DNA of 39,906 nt, taken from NCBI GenBank assembly GCA_003956705.1, contig QZCP01000402.1, positions 1-39,906 of the forward strand. Reading direction: 5' to 3'. Position numbers and translations under genes: made by a program. Within the stretch, counting starts at the first letter, position 1. The number at the start of each line of letters is the position of its first letter. The DNA comes from Brevipalpus yothersi (Eukaryota; Arthropoda; Arachnida; Trombidiformes; Tenuipalpidae). Shown piece by piece: positions 26,280 through 38,663 of the stretch. The notes beneath the pieces are model-generated. The model was not told the DNA's origin and did no database searches. It saw nothing but the letters and a program-made list of their open reading frames with translations.

Positions 26280-26650
26280 TCAGTTGAACGGTTATGTGTT
26301 GTGTGTAAAAAAGCGCTACCAAAATGGGTCAAAATTGGTGGAAAAAAAGTGGAAGCTTGATTTGTGTCGACAGTCAAATTGCCGGCCACTTCTTTACGAA
26401 ACGAATTGCTCGATGAATCCTAGGGCCAACAGGGCAAAAGAACCCACAGAGCCCAGAGGAAAGAAAGGTCGAGTGTAAGTTCACGTAAAATGGGCTATCA
26501 AATGAATGGTCTCTTCGGGTTGGAAAAAGATGTGAGGTGATATTTTTTACACTTCACCTATGACCTTGCTCTACTCTCTCCAGTCCATTTCACTTATCAG
26601 ACTATTGCAAAATAATCTGCTCTCACTTACCTATCTCACCGTTAGACTAA
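26280..26650 (+). CDS. Candidate last two exons of an unrecognised cysteine-containing protein (partial)
   Basis: Candidate exon A is 26280-26474, bounded by a T-rich acceptor (TTTACACAG) and a GTGTAAGT donor; it is 195 bases with phase 2 on both sides. Candidate exon B starts at 26584 after the strong acceptor CTACTCTCTCCAG and reaches a stop at 26648-26650. The 109-bp intron closes in frame and is close to the 111-bp intron of the RING-like gene. The joined reading has six cysteines spaced C-x20-C-x4-C-x8-C-x29-C-x3-C and a basic GKKGR stretch. A YETNC motif before the fourth cysteine recalls cystine-knot growth factors in outline only. I found no upstream exon or signal peptide. It may be a real small secreted factor or a chance alignment of splice-like sites. 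Confidence 0.27.
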
Positions 26651-27326
26651 CGAAATGCATTTTCTATATCATCGTAAGAGAGGAGCCTCAAACTGGAAGT
26701 AACAATATAGTTACTCGGGAAAAATTCTTGAAAGATGAATAGAATCTAAAAATCTATGGTACGGAATGATGTTGAAATGTTTCAATGCAGAAAGGTTGCC
26801 TGAGACACTTTGTTCAGCTCCATTGATCTTGAGAAACACGATCAATCGAATAAAATTATCCTGTGTATGTGTATGCATGTATATAGGTAAAAGTCAAGAA
26901 CATTGGCACCAGGACATGAGTGAAAAGTTTTCAAACATCTGAATCAAACTTTTCCGCTTTCATTGGAGTGAAAACATGATCCGAATGAAGATGCACAGGA
27001 TGTTGCTGCCTTTTGGTCAATTAAATTTCAAATTGGTTACCCATTCGAGACCGGACAGCACTCTTGCTTTCAGAGTAACTACTTCATCGCCTGTCACATG
27101 GATTCAAGAATTTTGTGGAACCCTTCTTCCATCCATTCGAATGGTGAATTGTTCAAAACTTAATCAACTTAATCAGAGAAAGAGTAAAACTCGACAGATC
27201 ACAGAAAATTTCCAGACATTTCTCGTTAGTAGAATTGAGATCAGATTCATGAGGCAAAGGAAACTGAAACTTTTTGCATCGGCATTCAATATAAGGAACG
27301 TTACCCAAGAGAGAAAGTTTTCAGGG

Positions 27327-27330
<4 letters not shown>

Positions 27331-27358
<28 letters not shown>
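27331..27358. repeat. (GA)n microsatellite
   Basis: Short GA array at the 3' end of an otherwise unrecognised open frame. Confidence 0.9.
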
Positions 27359-27364
<6 letters not shown>

Positions 27365-27548
27365 TATCGCTTAATCGCATGGATTGAATATTGGAAATCG
27401 AGTTATAAAAAGTTGAAGGCGGATGATAAGATGAATGAGATGCAAAGGAAATGAATTAACAAGCGAAATGTTGGAATGAATGGATGGATGAATGAGTGGA
27501 ACCATTCTTCGAAGTTAGAATAGAAGGAAGGAAACGAAATGAGCGCGC

Positions 27549-27681
27549 TGAACGCGTGTCACCGTGCATACACACATGGACTGGATCCACAGACGGTGCA
27601 GGACGGTGTGAAAAGGTTGATTTGGGACTCGCGCGTGCCACTGTTATATACTGTATGTACTGTACAGTAACGTTGGCACGC
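27549..27681. promoter_or_regulatory. GC-rich motif module A (GCGTGCCA type)
   Basis: Contains TGAACGCGTGTCAC (27549-27562), GCGTGCCA (27633-27640) and its inverse TGGCACGC (27674-27681), plus TGGACTGG near 27577. All have counterparts in the NELL 5' flank at 39188-39429. Proposed as a shared regulatory or dispersed element; no protein is assigned. Confidence 0.35.
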
Positions 27682-27899
27682 TGCATATGTACCATAGATC
27701 AGTATGGTGGTGAGGTCGGAGTGAGGACAACAACAGCAGCAGCGGTAGCTCACCTTCCATTTCAATACCGACTTTTTCGGATAAGCCTCTATTCAAAAAC
27801 TTTTGCCCCATCGGCAAGATCGCACCGTTGAACCGCTTCCAGATTCAACTGTTCGTCTTTATCATCACCTGTGTTAGAGGGAGTTCTACTGCAGGCCAT

Positions 27900-27939
<40 letters not shown>

Positions 27940-28040
27940 NNNNNNNNNNNNNNNNNNNNNNNNNNNNNNNNNNNNNNNNNNNNNNNNNNNNNNNNNNNNN
28001 NNNNNNNNNNNNNNNNNNNNNNNNNNNNNNNNNNNNNNNN

Positions 28041-28080
<40 letters not shown>
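27900..28080. repeat. (GA)n array spanning an assembly gap
   Basis: GA repeat on both sides of 101 N at 27940-28040. The gap lies in non-coding sequence and is flanked by the same repeat in the same phase, so it is probably only repeat. Confidence 0.95.
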
Positions 28081-28083
<3 letters not shown>

Positions 28084-29159
28084 AGGCCAATGAGCGGGAC
28101 CCACAATGGCCCGTGGATAGGAGAGAGAAAGTTCGAATAGGCCGATAGCGAAGCTAAATCTCGTGTATTATTTTGGAATTCAGAGAGATGGAAAGAGAGA
28201 GAGAGCAAAAAATTGAGTTCTCTTTTTTTAGGGGTCTAATTTGAATACACGTACACTCACATGACAATCCACAACATGATACCGATCAGAGGAGAGAATG
28301 TGTGCATACTGGTGGTCATAGGCCAAAGTGTGCACGTATCAATGCTCTCCAACGAGAGCATCAAAAAAATCTGATGGGGTCAGAGAGAGCGAAAATAGAG
28401 CGGCTGATCAAACAATGATTTTCATTCAATTTAATAAAAGTATGTAAAAAAGAGAAGTTTGAACAGAAAATCATTTGAAACTTTTCCAAATTCAGAGGAT
28501 GCAGCTTGAAAATGATGAAATCAACTGTTTCCCCTTCGTTTCTGCTGCGTAGAAATATGAATAAAAGTTTGTCTAGGTCAAACTATAACTTCAGTCTAGT
28601 ATGCTATCTCCAACGAACATTGACCTCAATCTCTAGGCAAATGGAAAGTTTATCGATCTATTTTGGACCGTTAATATTCTTTTATCTTATTCTTTTATCT
28701 CTGTGAGACCAATACGGCAAATTAATGGTACATGTGTCTCGATGGATGACTTTTCTCCATGAGCTTTGAGTGTCTCTTGGCCTATCCACGGTTCTATCAA
28801 AAGGATCAAATAGGAGACTACTATCAACACACATGATTTATATAAGTCTCATTTGACCTTCCATCTTCTGTGCAAATCTTGGCCTTCGTAAGCGTCAATG
28901 TATCATAGAACATGTACCTAAATTCGATGATCACCAGGAACCAATCCTGTCATTTGACACGGTGTGAGAACGAACGCACATTCATATAAGATTCATATCT
29001 CACAGATGATGATTTCAAATCACAAAATTATCAAACCGAGAAGCTCAGCTGCAGCTCTTATCATACACACATGAGCACCATGTCCGGTAGCTTGCACATC
29101 ACGGATCTGTCCACCGGCTGATTGTGGTCGCGTCCTGAGAGATGGAATCAGTCGTGAAA

Positions 29160-29160
<1 letters not shown>

Positions 29161-29233
<73 letters not shown>
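29161..29233. repeat. (CT)n microsatellite
   Basis: CT run of about 73 bases with one TTT interruption, 0.8 kb beyond the NELL stop codon. Confidence 0.95.
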
Positions 29234-29235
<2 letters not shown>

Positions 29236-30034
29236 GAAAACTTTCTCTCTGGGAAAACAATGTGACGTTTCAATGGAGCATGCAATTTGAGGCTTCCGTT
29301 ATATTTGATTTGATAAATTTTCTCTCATGAAGATAACCTTTAATTGGATGTTTCCAAGTGGAATCGCATTATTTCCGTTATAGTTGGATTGAATTTGGCT
29401 GGAATTATCAAAAATGGTTTCCATCTTCACTTCCATCGATAGCCAATTTTTTCTTCCACTGCTCTCAATGATGATAGTGGTCATGGTCAAATAGTAAATG
29501 AAAGCGAAAGACAAACAGACAGAGAGACAGAGAGACAGAGGATGTGGTGACACGGAAAACCACCAAAATTCAGAGTAAACAGACTGATGACAGAGGTCCG
29601 GGACGGATACGGATGAACTCTTTTCGGACACATTTTCCCTCTATTTTTTTCAGGCAGAAAAATTCATCGCATCTGAAATGTCGCAAATTTTTCCTGATGT
29701 CAAAGTGCTTGAGTGAGGTCAGATTAGTCGTAAATGGGTCAAAATATTGGTTTTGTGGCATCCAATAAACAGGAGGCCAATTTTCGTCTATTTTTTAGAA
29801 TGATAATGACCATCTTTCATGATTATTACCACATTCCATGGTGTAGGCTTGATTTGAAGCCTAAAACTCTTACTCAATGATTCAAGCTCCCCTCTCAGCT
29901 GGTCATCAAGCCCATAAAAGGGGCAAAATTCAGTCATATAACGGTCATAAACCGTTAATCATGTCTAAGAAGCCGGATCAGAGAAAGAGAGAGAGAGAGA
30001 AATTTCTCAAGTGAACATAAGAAATAAATAAATT

Positions 30035-33000
30035 TTAATAATTTACAAACTGTGTTAGTGATATAAAAATAGGAGAGAAAATAAATATCGAAGAAGCTAA
30101 TAAAGTTTTTGATGGTGGATGACACGAACTTCCAGAGGCAAGAGTTCTCCTCCTATTAACATTACACGAAGTGCGTTCACACGGTTTACGGGAACCATTT
30201 GAACGTTTACATCTGAAACTTCCTTCGATATTGATACACTCGAAGCCTATGGTACAGTTGTGAAATCTTTCATCACACTCATCAATATCTGTCTTGAGGC
30301 AGAAAAAAAAATTACAATCAGTCCAGAAAATCAGCAATTCTATTCAAAGTGCAACGTGATGATAACTTACCGATACAAAGTAATTGACTAGAGTTGCTAC
30401 TGTCTTCTAAAGCTTCTCGGAAGCCGGGAAGACATTCACAAACATACCATCCTGGCTTGTTTATACATTTAGAGTTAGGTTGACACTGATGGGTACCCAA
30501 ACTACACTCGTCAATATCTGCAAGGAATTTACCATGGACATTAACGTTAGGTATCATGAAGCGTTTCAAGTCCATTAAAATGGAAACCACAGCAGTGGCC
30601 TTTTTTTTGGCTATGTGAGTTTGATCATTACCTTTTTCACAAAACTGTCCAGTAAAACCTCTTCGACAGGAACATGTATCCGGTGCTGTGCAGCGACCGC
30701 CGTTTTGGCATTTATGTTCACAAACAGCTGAAAATACAACAACAACAATAATTACTGGTGAATTACTGTACTGTTTGTTTGTGTTGATGAAGAGGAAAAG
30801 TGGTTCGTCCAAGTGTGTTAAGCTATTCGTTTTGTCTCGATTAGTAGAAGTAATAGTAGGAGATCAGTAAACAAGAAATGCCAATACTTTTACTCTCAAG
30901 AGATTTTGGCGAACTTATGCTTGAAAAGAACGAAAAGAAAAAGTGGACAGCTTTTGACTTACGTTCACAATCGATTCCATCACCTTTGAAGCCAGGTAAA
31001 CATTCGCACGTGTGGCCGCCTTGAGTGTTAATGCATTTAGCGTTCAAGTGACACTTGTTCGTGCTTGGTGATGAACATTCGTCGATGTCTGGAGTGGATG
31101 ATGTTGATGAGATGAGAGGATTGTTGAAGAGATGAGTAAATTTTTTCAGTAATTTGTTCGCAAATCAAGGGTAAAAAATAGAAACAAAATATTTCATCTT
31201 AACCATGTTACTTACCGACACAAGAGCGGGAATCTCGCTTCTCATAACCGGGTGAACAGTTACATTCATAAGAACCCAAAGTATTGACACAAGTCATATT
31301 CTCTGGACACAGGTGACCACCAAGTCCACCGTAAGTTTGACATTCATCGATATCTTGGCAATGAAGCCCATTGCCAGTGAAACCAGGATTACATCGGCAC
31401 ATGTACTTAGATACTGCGTTGTGACAAGTAGCATTGGAATGGCAGTTGTGACCCTCGGCACAGAAGTCTTGACCTGAGGTAAACATGGTAAATAGTTAAT
31501 GAAGTCAAGTTAATTTCATCCAGAATCATTTTAGAATAAGCTTTTATGATGAATTTACCTTCACAAACATGACAACACCCATCTAATATCTTGATTAGCT
31601 TATCATTAGGGCAGTTGGGTTTTGGACATTTTAATTTCATACATTTATTACTTCCATTCTGTGAAATGAATATAATTTTGATTGTCTCAATTCATTTTAT
31701 CGAATTTTTTCATGGTAACTCACATCGCATTTGCACTTTTGACAAGACTCAGGTTGTCCTCCCGGAGCTTTTAGTACAAATTCTTGTCCATGTTGGAATA
31801 TAACTCCATCCTTGAAGCATGTGCCTGGAAATATCGAAACGTCGTTTTTATAAAAGACTAGAGCATATTTTCGCAAATATACATGCATTATCATTGACCG
31901 ATTAATCATTAACAGAAGTAACATCAGATTTCGAGTTAAGCAAGAAAGGATCTGGTCTATCCTACAGAGAAAAGAAATTTTCTCACTTTCGATAAGCCAG
32001 AAAAGCTGAAGAGCTCGAGCCTCCAAAATTTTGAAGATGATGAAAGTTTTGAGAAATTAGAATAAAAATGACAGTTAAGATATTCAACCAAATTGTTTTA
32101 AAGTTTGATCAAAGAAATTATTTTTTTCAAATCTTCTGAATTGGTTTGACAATAAAGTTCTCGATTCGAAATCTTCATCTCTTTCGTTAAGTTAATTCTT
32201 CCATCTGTTCTCTTCCCTGGAGGATTCAAATTGGGATAATCATTATCGATCCTTAATTTTCTTCTTTCTATTTATCTTGGAATCTGTTGCCCGATCTTGT
32301 TCTCCGAAACATGATAAATGGAGAGGTCACACAATTTCTAGTATCCATATATCCATATATATTCAATCATTCGAACAATCTATTCTATCTTCGATATTAA
32401 AGTAGAAAGATAGATCAAGCAATACTTACGGCCACATTGAGGACAGCAAGAGCTCAGAGGATCAAGCTTGTTTATGAATCCTGTACAGTTTGTGCACTCG
32501 ATCTGTTTGCAGGCAACTACTCCTTTCTGCAATAAGAAACATGTAATCAAGTGTAATGTAGGCAGAATATTTGCATATCTGAGGTGATGATGGCTGTGAT
32601 GATGCATAGGAATCGTATGCAAATGATAGTAGGTAATAATAATGGGGAGGATACACTTGATTACAGTTGCATTTCTTTTCCTACCTCACATGAACATATA
32701 TCACAACCTTGTGTCCATGATGAGCCATCATATCGAAGAGTCCCGTTAACTTGGCAATGTTTGAGACACTGACATTCCTCTAGACTAGAGAGTCTTTTTT
32801 CTTGCTCTTTAACCTGATTCATTTTATTATTAGTGAGAAGAAGATGAGAGAGAGAGAGAAAGAAAGAGAGAGAGAGAGAGATAAGAGAGAGATTCACGGA
32901 TGGTCATCAATCTGTTAAGGTAATTACGTAAGATATGATTTGGACAACAAAAAGAAAAGGAGCCAGAAAAAAGTGTAATAACTGGCGAAAAAACTTTCTT

Positions 33001-36000
33001 ACTTTGGCGATTAAGTCTTTGACATAATCTTGTAATTGATGTACAACTTGCTTCAAACTCTTAAATTGACCACAAGTTGAACATTCTGGAGAGATTAAAT
33101 GAAAAAACATTCAGACGATAAATATTGTTACAAGAAATTGATTGAAAAAAATAGTTACTATGATATTAAGAGGGTAAGAGAGAAAAAAAGAGTTGGAAAT
33201 GAGGTATAAAAGTGGCAAATAATCAAAACTTTATGTCATGAAATATCATGATCGAAATTATCGAAGAAGCGTCAAATTGATTTAAAATGCTGGAGAAATG
33301 AGCGTAAATGAGTCACATGGATGACTTGAGACTAAGGAATATTGAGTATAGCTTGAGTTTTGATATGGATTTTCAAATAGAGTGAATAACTTCATCAGTT
33401 CAACAAGTTCTTGACCTTTGTCGAGGTGATGAAGTGTAATTTTCTGAAATTCATCTTTAAATATCGTAAGAATAAGTGGTAGGATGATTTGAAATTCATA
33501 ATGAACTGACAAAGTCTCAGGAAGTCTGATCAAGCTAAAAATGTGCATTCAGAGAGGTTAATCTTCGAATTACATGTAACGATAGGTAATAACTTGTGGT
33601 CGAAGTGTTTATAGCCACTGACATTGAATTTCTATTTTGATCCTCAATCAGCATCAAAATTTTGGAAAGTAGTGTTCGATGATTTTACGGGACAAAAACT
33701 AAAAATACACCAATATTGGTTAATAAACTTCCACATTTTTTATTTTCATGATGAAAAACACCAATTTAAACTCTTAATGTCTCCCTCTTTCTCCTCCTAA
33801 TCGATTATAATTGATATGAGTTCATTGATTGATTGAGTGACTTATCAATTGGGAATGCTTTAAGCTATGACCTGTAAACAATCGGAACGGGCTGGACATA
33901 CCCAATAGCGATCGATAGCTATAATGAATTTATCTGACCACTTGAGCAATGCATAGTAAGTAACATTCAGCAGTTAGCTAGCTCATCTTGATAGATGTTG
34001 TATTAATAATTTGACTGAAATACATTTTTTTCAATCAGTCAATACTTCTACAGATCATCTTCTCTCCTTAGGTGCATAGACTTTTCCTGGATTACATGAT
34101 GTCTCGATCACATAAGCCTACGCACACTTATATCAATGGAAATGAATGGGTTAACCCGGAAGTTCAATGGACTACGGCTACTTTGGGTCAATTTTTTTGT
34201 AGACCCATTCGATTAATACATCACTATTATCAGAATAATTTTTGGATGAAAAAGCTATCAAGATTAGTAGAAAATATCCATCAAAGCAATTAAATTAGTG
34301 AGAGAAAAAAAGAATATCATCATCATGGGAGGAGAATTTATGGCATACAAAGAGTAATAGAATGGAAAAACAAGCGAAATGCTGAGATAATAGAATTTAA
34401 TAAAGGATATGAAGCAAGCATTAAGATGATTCGTCTTACTGAGCTGGTATGTATTGATATTCATGCATCGAAAAATAACTGTTAGCTACGAAGAATAGGA
34501 AATGGAATGTGTCTACTAACGGACCTTGACATAAATGTTGGAGAGTTGGGTGAATGAAATGAATCAATTCATCCAGCAGTAGCTAGGGTGGTATCTTGGT
34601 CGAATTTTTCTTCTTCTAGATCAAAGACACATAAATGGGTGGTAATAACGAGAATTCTCCTGTTGAGAGCTTAATTCATCTTTGATCGACAAAAAATCTA
34701 TGTGAATTATCTACAATTTCATGGCACAGGAAATGGTTTACCGGAAAATGACATTATATTCATACATATATTGTCCATTTTCTAGACTACCATTTCATAC
34801 TAGAGAGAAACAATCGAGAAAAATCATTTGCAATATAATGAAAAGTATTTGGTTAGTGTGCATGTGAGTATATATTCATTCCTATTGGTGCACATCAGTC
34901 ATGGAATTGGTCTCCAATTTAATGCTAGCAGAAGGCAAAAATTTGGTAATAAATGTAAAAGTGAACGTAGATACGTATATACGCAACGGAGAATGGAATG
35001 TTAACAGTAAGAAAATGTCACGATTAAAGACAAAAGTGAAATGTAGATAAAATGTTGAGGGAAACAGGTTGATGATAGTTAGAGTGGATATGAATATTAC
35101 ATAGAGAAAAAGTTGCTTACCTGTATCTAGGTGAGGACATTGGGACAGGTATCCATGAGGTCCACTGATAATTTTCACATCACGCAAATATCCCTGCAAA
35201 TATTAAGTGAGAAAGAGCAAGAAAGTTATTTCTTGCGCTGAGTGATAAATACCAATAGTGATCAAATGGTGAGGGAAGCTTATTCTCATTGGATTTCATG
35301 GAATGATGAATTTTGTGCAAGTTAACTCAATCATTTGAATCGATTCCAGAGAGGGAGAAGGCAAAGGGTTATTGTCACCAAACAGAAGTGAAAATGAAAG
35401 CATGGTTAAATGAGCAATGTTTTCATCTTTCCCACTACAACATTCATCTCCCCACCGGTATATGCAGATTATCATGTTCGAAAAAAAGTGCTCTCTACAC
35501 TCATAATTGTTCACTTCTGGCGATAAGTCAATATGTTCACATAGAAGCCATAGATTTAAAGCCAAAGAAAAATATCAAAGATCTTTCCAAGAGAAATAAT
35601 TGGGGGAAAGCTGTACCGAGAATTCCAGGATCAAGAATGAGTTCGAAACAGCTGTGAATCGAAATATTTCTCGATAAAGGAATAAATCTTACACAGATGA
35701 GTTTAGAGACAACTGAACATAGCAATCAAGGAGGAGAGAGGAGAAATACTTTTATCATTTACGATTACGTTTTTAATTCATGGAGTCGAACAAAGGAAAT
35801 CCATTCTATTTTTGCAAATCTGTGAGGCTCATGCTTAAGAAATTCAATGAACTTTACTAATTTTCTCCCTGATTTGATACTGAGGCATGATCACCAGTAT
35901 TGATTAGACTGTGGTCTATTCGAGAAAAGCAGTAGATTAATTTGTGGACAATATCTCGATTCATGACCTCTCCGCTCGTCGGAGAAATGATGAGGATTAA

Positions 36001-37663
36001 TTTTGCCATTAAGCTGTCTAGTCACTCTGATATGATGATGATGAAAGCTATTCGAAGTGTTTGAGCAATATGCTGCTCTATTCTACTGATGCATTTGATT
36101 TGTCTTGCTCAAGTGATGAGCTTTGTGTGTGAAGATTTGTTCACACTTTGATCATGAAAGCTTTGCTCAAATTTCCGGAATATTTTCTGCATCTCACAGC
36201 ATCAATGTGAACAAAAAAGTCTACATCAACTGTCATCAAGCTTTTCATAACATACGTAACACACACACATACACCAATCTAATCATATTGACTAAGCTGC
36301 TTCGGCAACCGAACTGTTCATCCAAGCCACCGCATCGCGCAATCCAATCTAATTGGACATGGATCAACGGATGCTGGATGACTAGTGAATGAGAAGAGAG
36401 CGAGAGAGAGAGAGAGAGAGAGTAAAAAAGTTACTCACTTTGAGTAGAAAAAGTCGCTCTTTTCTCTGTCCTATCCATAGGTGAACATTATCATCATCTT
36501 TGGAGGCAGTTTTGTTGTTGATCGCGGCTTGAGGCATGAGTGATGAGAATGGCAAGTGTTGCGATGATGATGTAGAAGAGGAGGAAGAAGAGGAACTGTA
36601 CAGTCTTTTCCGTTCGATCGGGACACAATCGAGGTGAAAATCCACATGTGTACCACTGATCACGATGGCTATACGATGCCAAGAGTTATCGGCCAAATGA
36701 AATGGGAACACAACTGAACGAAGATTCCCATTAAACCTGTAGAGTAAGCGAATATCCTCTGGAAGATCTCTGCTGATTTGAATTTCCCAAAGGCTTGAGA
36801 GATAAGTCAAGTTGAAATGTTACATTGACCATTAGTAAGTGAGTCGAGTGTCTTGTAATTATATTACTTACAGATCATTCTTGTCAGAAGATAAAGAAAT
36901 TAATGCTCCTGTATTCATTACATTTTGCTTGATACTGGCTAGAAACGTAATTTCTTCACTTTTCGCTAATAATTCAGCAACTTTATGGCTTAAATGATTT
37001 GGTAATCGAATCAATCTGCTTTCCTCTATCAAACATCAGGCATGTATAATGTAAAAAGAAAAAGAATATTAAATTAATTATCAAATATCCTCAGGTATGA
37101 TGGTGGTCAGCCGAAACAATAATCAGCCTTTTCAAACGACATTGATGAAGTTCTTCTGTTATGCTCTTGATCAAAGTAAGTAGAAAAATCATTTCATTTA
37201 GCCACGAACATTGAAGACTGTAAGTGATTAAGATTGATACATCATGGGCTGTTAATTTTGTCTTTTTCATTTTTCAGTGCACCTCAACATGGACACTTAA
37301 TTGATTGGGCACTCTTTTTGATAAATTGACACTGGACACAATCAACTTACCGGTTAAATCAATTGTTGGATTATGGTGCAAAGTTTCAGCTACAAACTTG
37401 AGACCTTGATGCGAATGATTAAATGTTTGTTGAAGCTTATTAATTAAATCAATCTGATTGTGAGATGTGGTGGCAAAAGATGAAGGCTGTATAAACGATG
37501 AAGGTGGAGGCTGCTGTTGGGCTTGAAGAGGTAAGGTGAAACTTTTACAAGTGATCAAACAATCAAACAGGAATGTAATCATCACATTCCACATTCCGAT
37601 ACATTTGATGATATTGATCATTTGGACACGCTTAAGCGGCCGAATGATCTTAATACACATCAA
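30035..37663 (-). CDS. NELL-type secreted protein (laminin-G/TSPN, VWC, EGF), fourteen exons
   Basis: Coding exons, minus strand: 37663-37351, 37025-36872, 36793-36439, 35193-35121, 33085-33003, 32813-32685, 32526-32430, 31824-31724, 31658-31559, 31473-31216, 31088-30963, 30727-30632, 30517-30371, 30288-30035. All donors are GT, all acceptors AG, and phases close to 761 residues (738 if the third in-frame Met, before MITFLFDCLI, is the start, which gives a better signal peptide). Order: signal peptide; laminin-G/TSPN domain (about 60-300, with GPHGYLSQCP); coiled coil from CSTCGQF; two VWC domains (about 340-467, CCPQC and CCHVC); EGF repeats with DIDEC calcium-binding starts (470-677); one atypical EGF. 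This is the vertebrate NELL1/NELL2 order, a secreted glycoprotein signalling to Robo-type and other receptors. Oddities: the C-terminal VWC domains are absent, the last EGF lacks the usual C-x-C, and the chain ends in a hydrophobic tail. A Ser-rich insert lies inside the laminin-G domain. Confidence 0.94.
32846..32881. repeat. (GA)n microsatellite next to a NELL splice acceptor
   Basis: On the transcribed minus strand this reads as CT repeat, about 35 bases upstream of the exon at 32813-32685. It sits where a polypyrimidine tract would be. Confidence 0.9.
33086..35120 (-). other. NELL intron 4 (2.0 kb)
   Basis: The largest NELL intron, between the GYLSQCP exon and the coiled-coil exon. I see no nested gene. 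The longest open frame (plus 34072-34293) has no recognised motif and no splice or promoter support. Confidence 0.7.
36402..36422. repeat. (GA)n microsatellite next to a NELL splice donor
   Basis: On the minus strand it becomes CT repeat starting about 16 bases after the donor at 36438. Confidence 0.9.
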
Positions 37664-38448
37664 GTGGTCATCATCAAGACCTCCGAAAGGGTGCTTATGT
37701 CATGCAATGCAACGGAAAAACAAATGATCAATCAAACTTGAGCGAAAAAAAAAACAATATTTCCGTTTACATATTCGTTAAAGAAAAAAATTTAAACTTC
37801 ACTTGTTATAAGATGTGCATATGAGCAAGAGCTGATGAACAGAGAGATGTCAAACAGGATCATGATCAGATAAGAATGACAAATGATATTCGAGCATGAT
37901 TGAAAATGTTTCTTCTTCACCTTCTTCAACATTGCAATGATCATAGTGCAATACCTGTCTCGATCTTGCTCTTCTTCTTCCCATATTGTCAAAGCATTAT
38001 GTTGTACTCATGATAAGGAGAAGATATTGTCAAACTATTTGAAATATTTGAGGCATTTGCTACCACTTGATCGAAAAAGAGAAGAGTGAAAAGGAGAGAA
38101 TTGAAAAACTTGAATAATTTTGTTTATTCTGAAGATCTGGTAATTTTTGATGACATAACGATGATGGTGATTCGCCAAGAATGTGCCCAAAGTTGACCCT
38201 TTGGTATGGATGGATGTCGATGACTCTTGTGCCTACAACATATCACCTATTATGCCAATCTTTTCATTCACTTATTTTTCCCGCTCAATTTTGTCAATAC
38301 TCTAAAATGTGCTCCTGAAATACACGCTCGATACATATTAGAATTGATCCTCAATGAATTGTATCCGCTCCTCATGATCATCATCGCACCTTTTGAACAC
38401 TTTGACAGCATACAGCATTTCATCTACCGAAAAGGCAACTGATGGCAG

Positions 38449-38450
<2 letters not shown>

Positions 38451-38481
<31 letters not shown>

Positions 38482-38588
38482 ATCCGAATGTGGATGGAGA
38501 AATGTGATCGGGTGAATGGCGAAGTGGAGGCACGCGAATGAACTCTCTTGGCTCGTGGCGCGTGCTTGGCCACATTATCCACTACGTT

Positions 38589-38660
<72 letters not shown>
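38451..38660. repeat. (CT)n ... (GA)n inverted microsatellite pair
   Basis: CT run at 38451-38480, a 111-bp GC-richer spacer, then a 69-base AG run at 38592-38660. The arms can pair over about 30 bp. The spacer contains GCGCGTGC and TTGGCCAC. Confidence 0.95.

Positions 38661-38663
<3 letters not shown>

Larger units (their letters stand above)
21825..30034. other. Long gene-poor interval (8.2 kb)
   Basis: No confident gene. Contents listed separately: TATA box (22299), microRNA-like hairpin (22697-22796), a candidate two-exon cysteine-containing coding piece (26280-26650), GA/CT arrays, an N gap and motif-rich GC islands. GC and CpG content look higher at about 24100-25020 and 27540-27830 than around them. 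Overlapping open frames occur on both strands in these islands (for example plus 24653-24922, minus 23711-23941), but none carries a domain I recognise. The plus strand is very purine-rich at about 25040-25200. Confidence 0.55.

Noticed and set aside
26976..27374. 132-codon plus-strand frame
   Set aside because: Ends in translated GA repeat, no recognised domain, and no splice or promoter support.
35313..35657. 114-codon plus-strand frame within a NELL intron
   Set aside because: No recognised motif or transcription signal; treated as chance.
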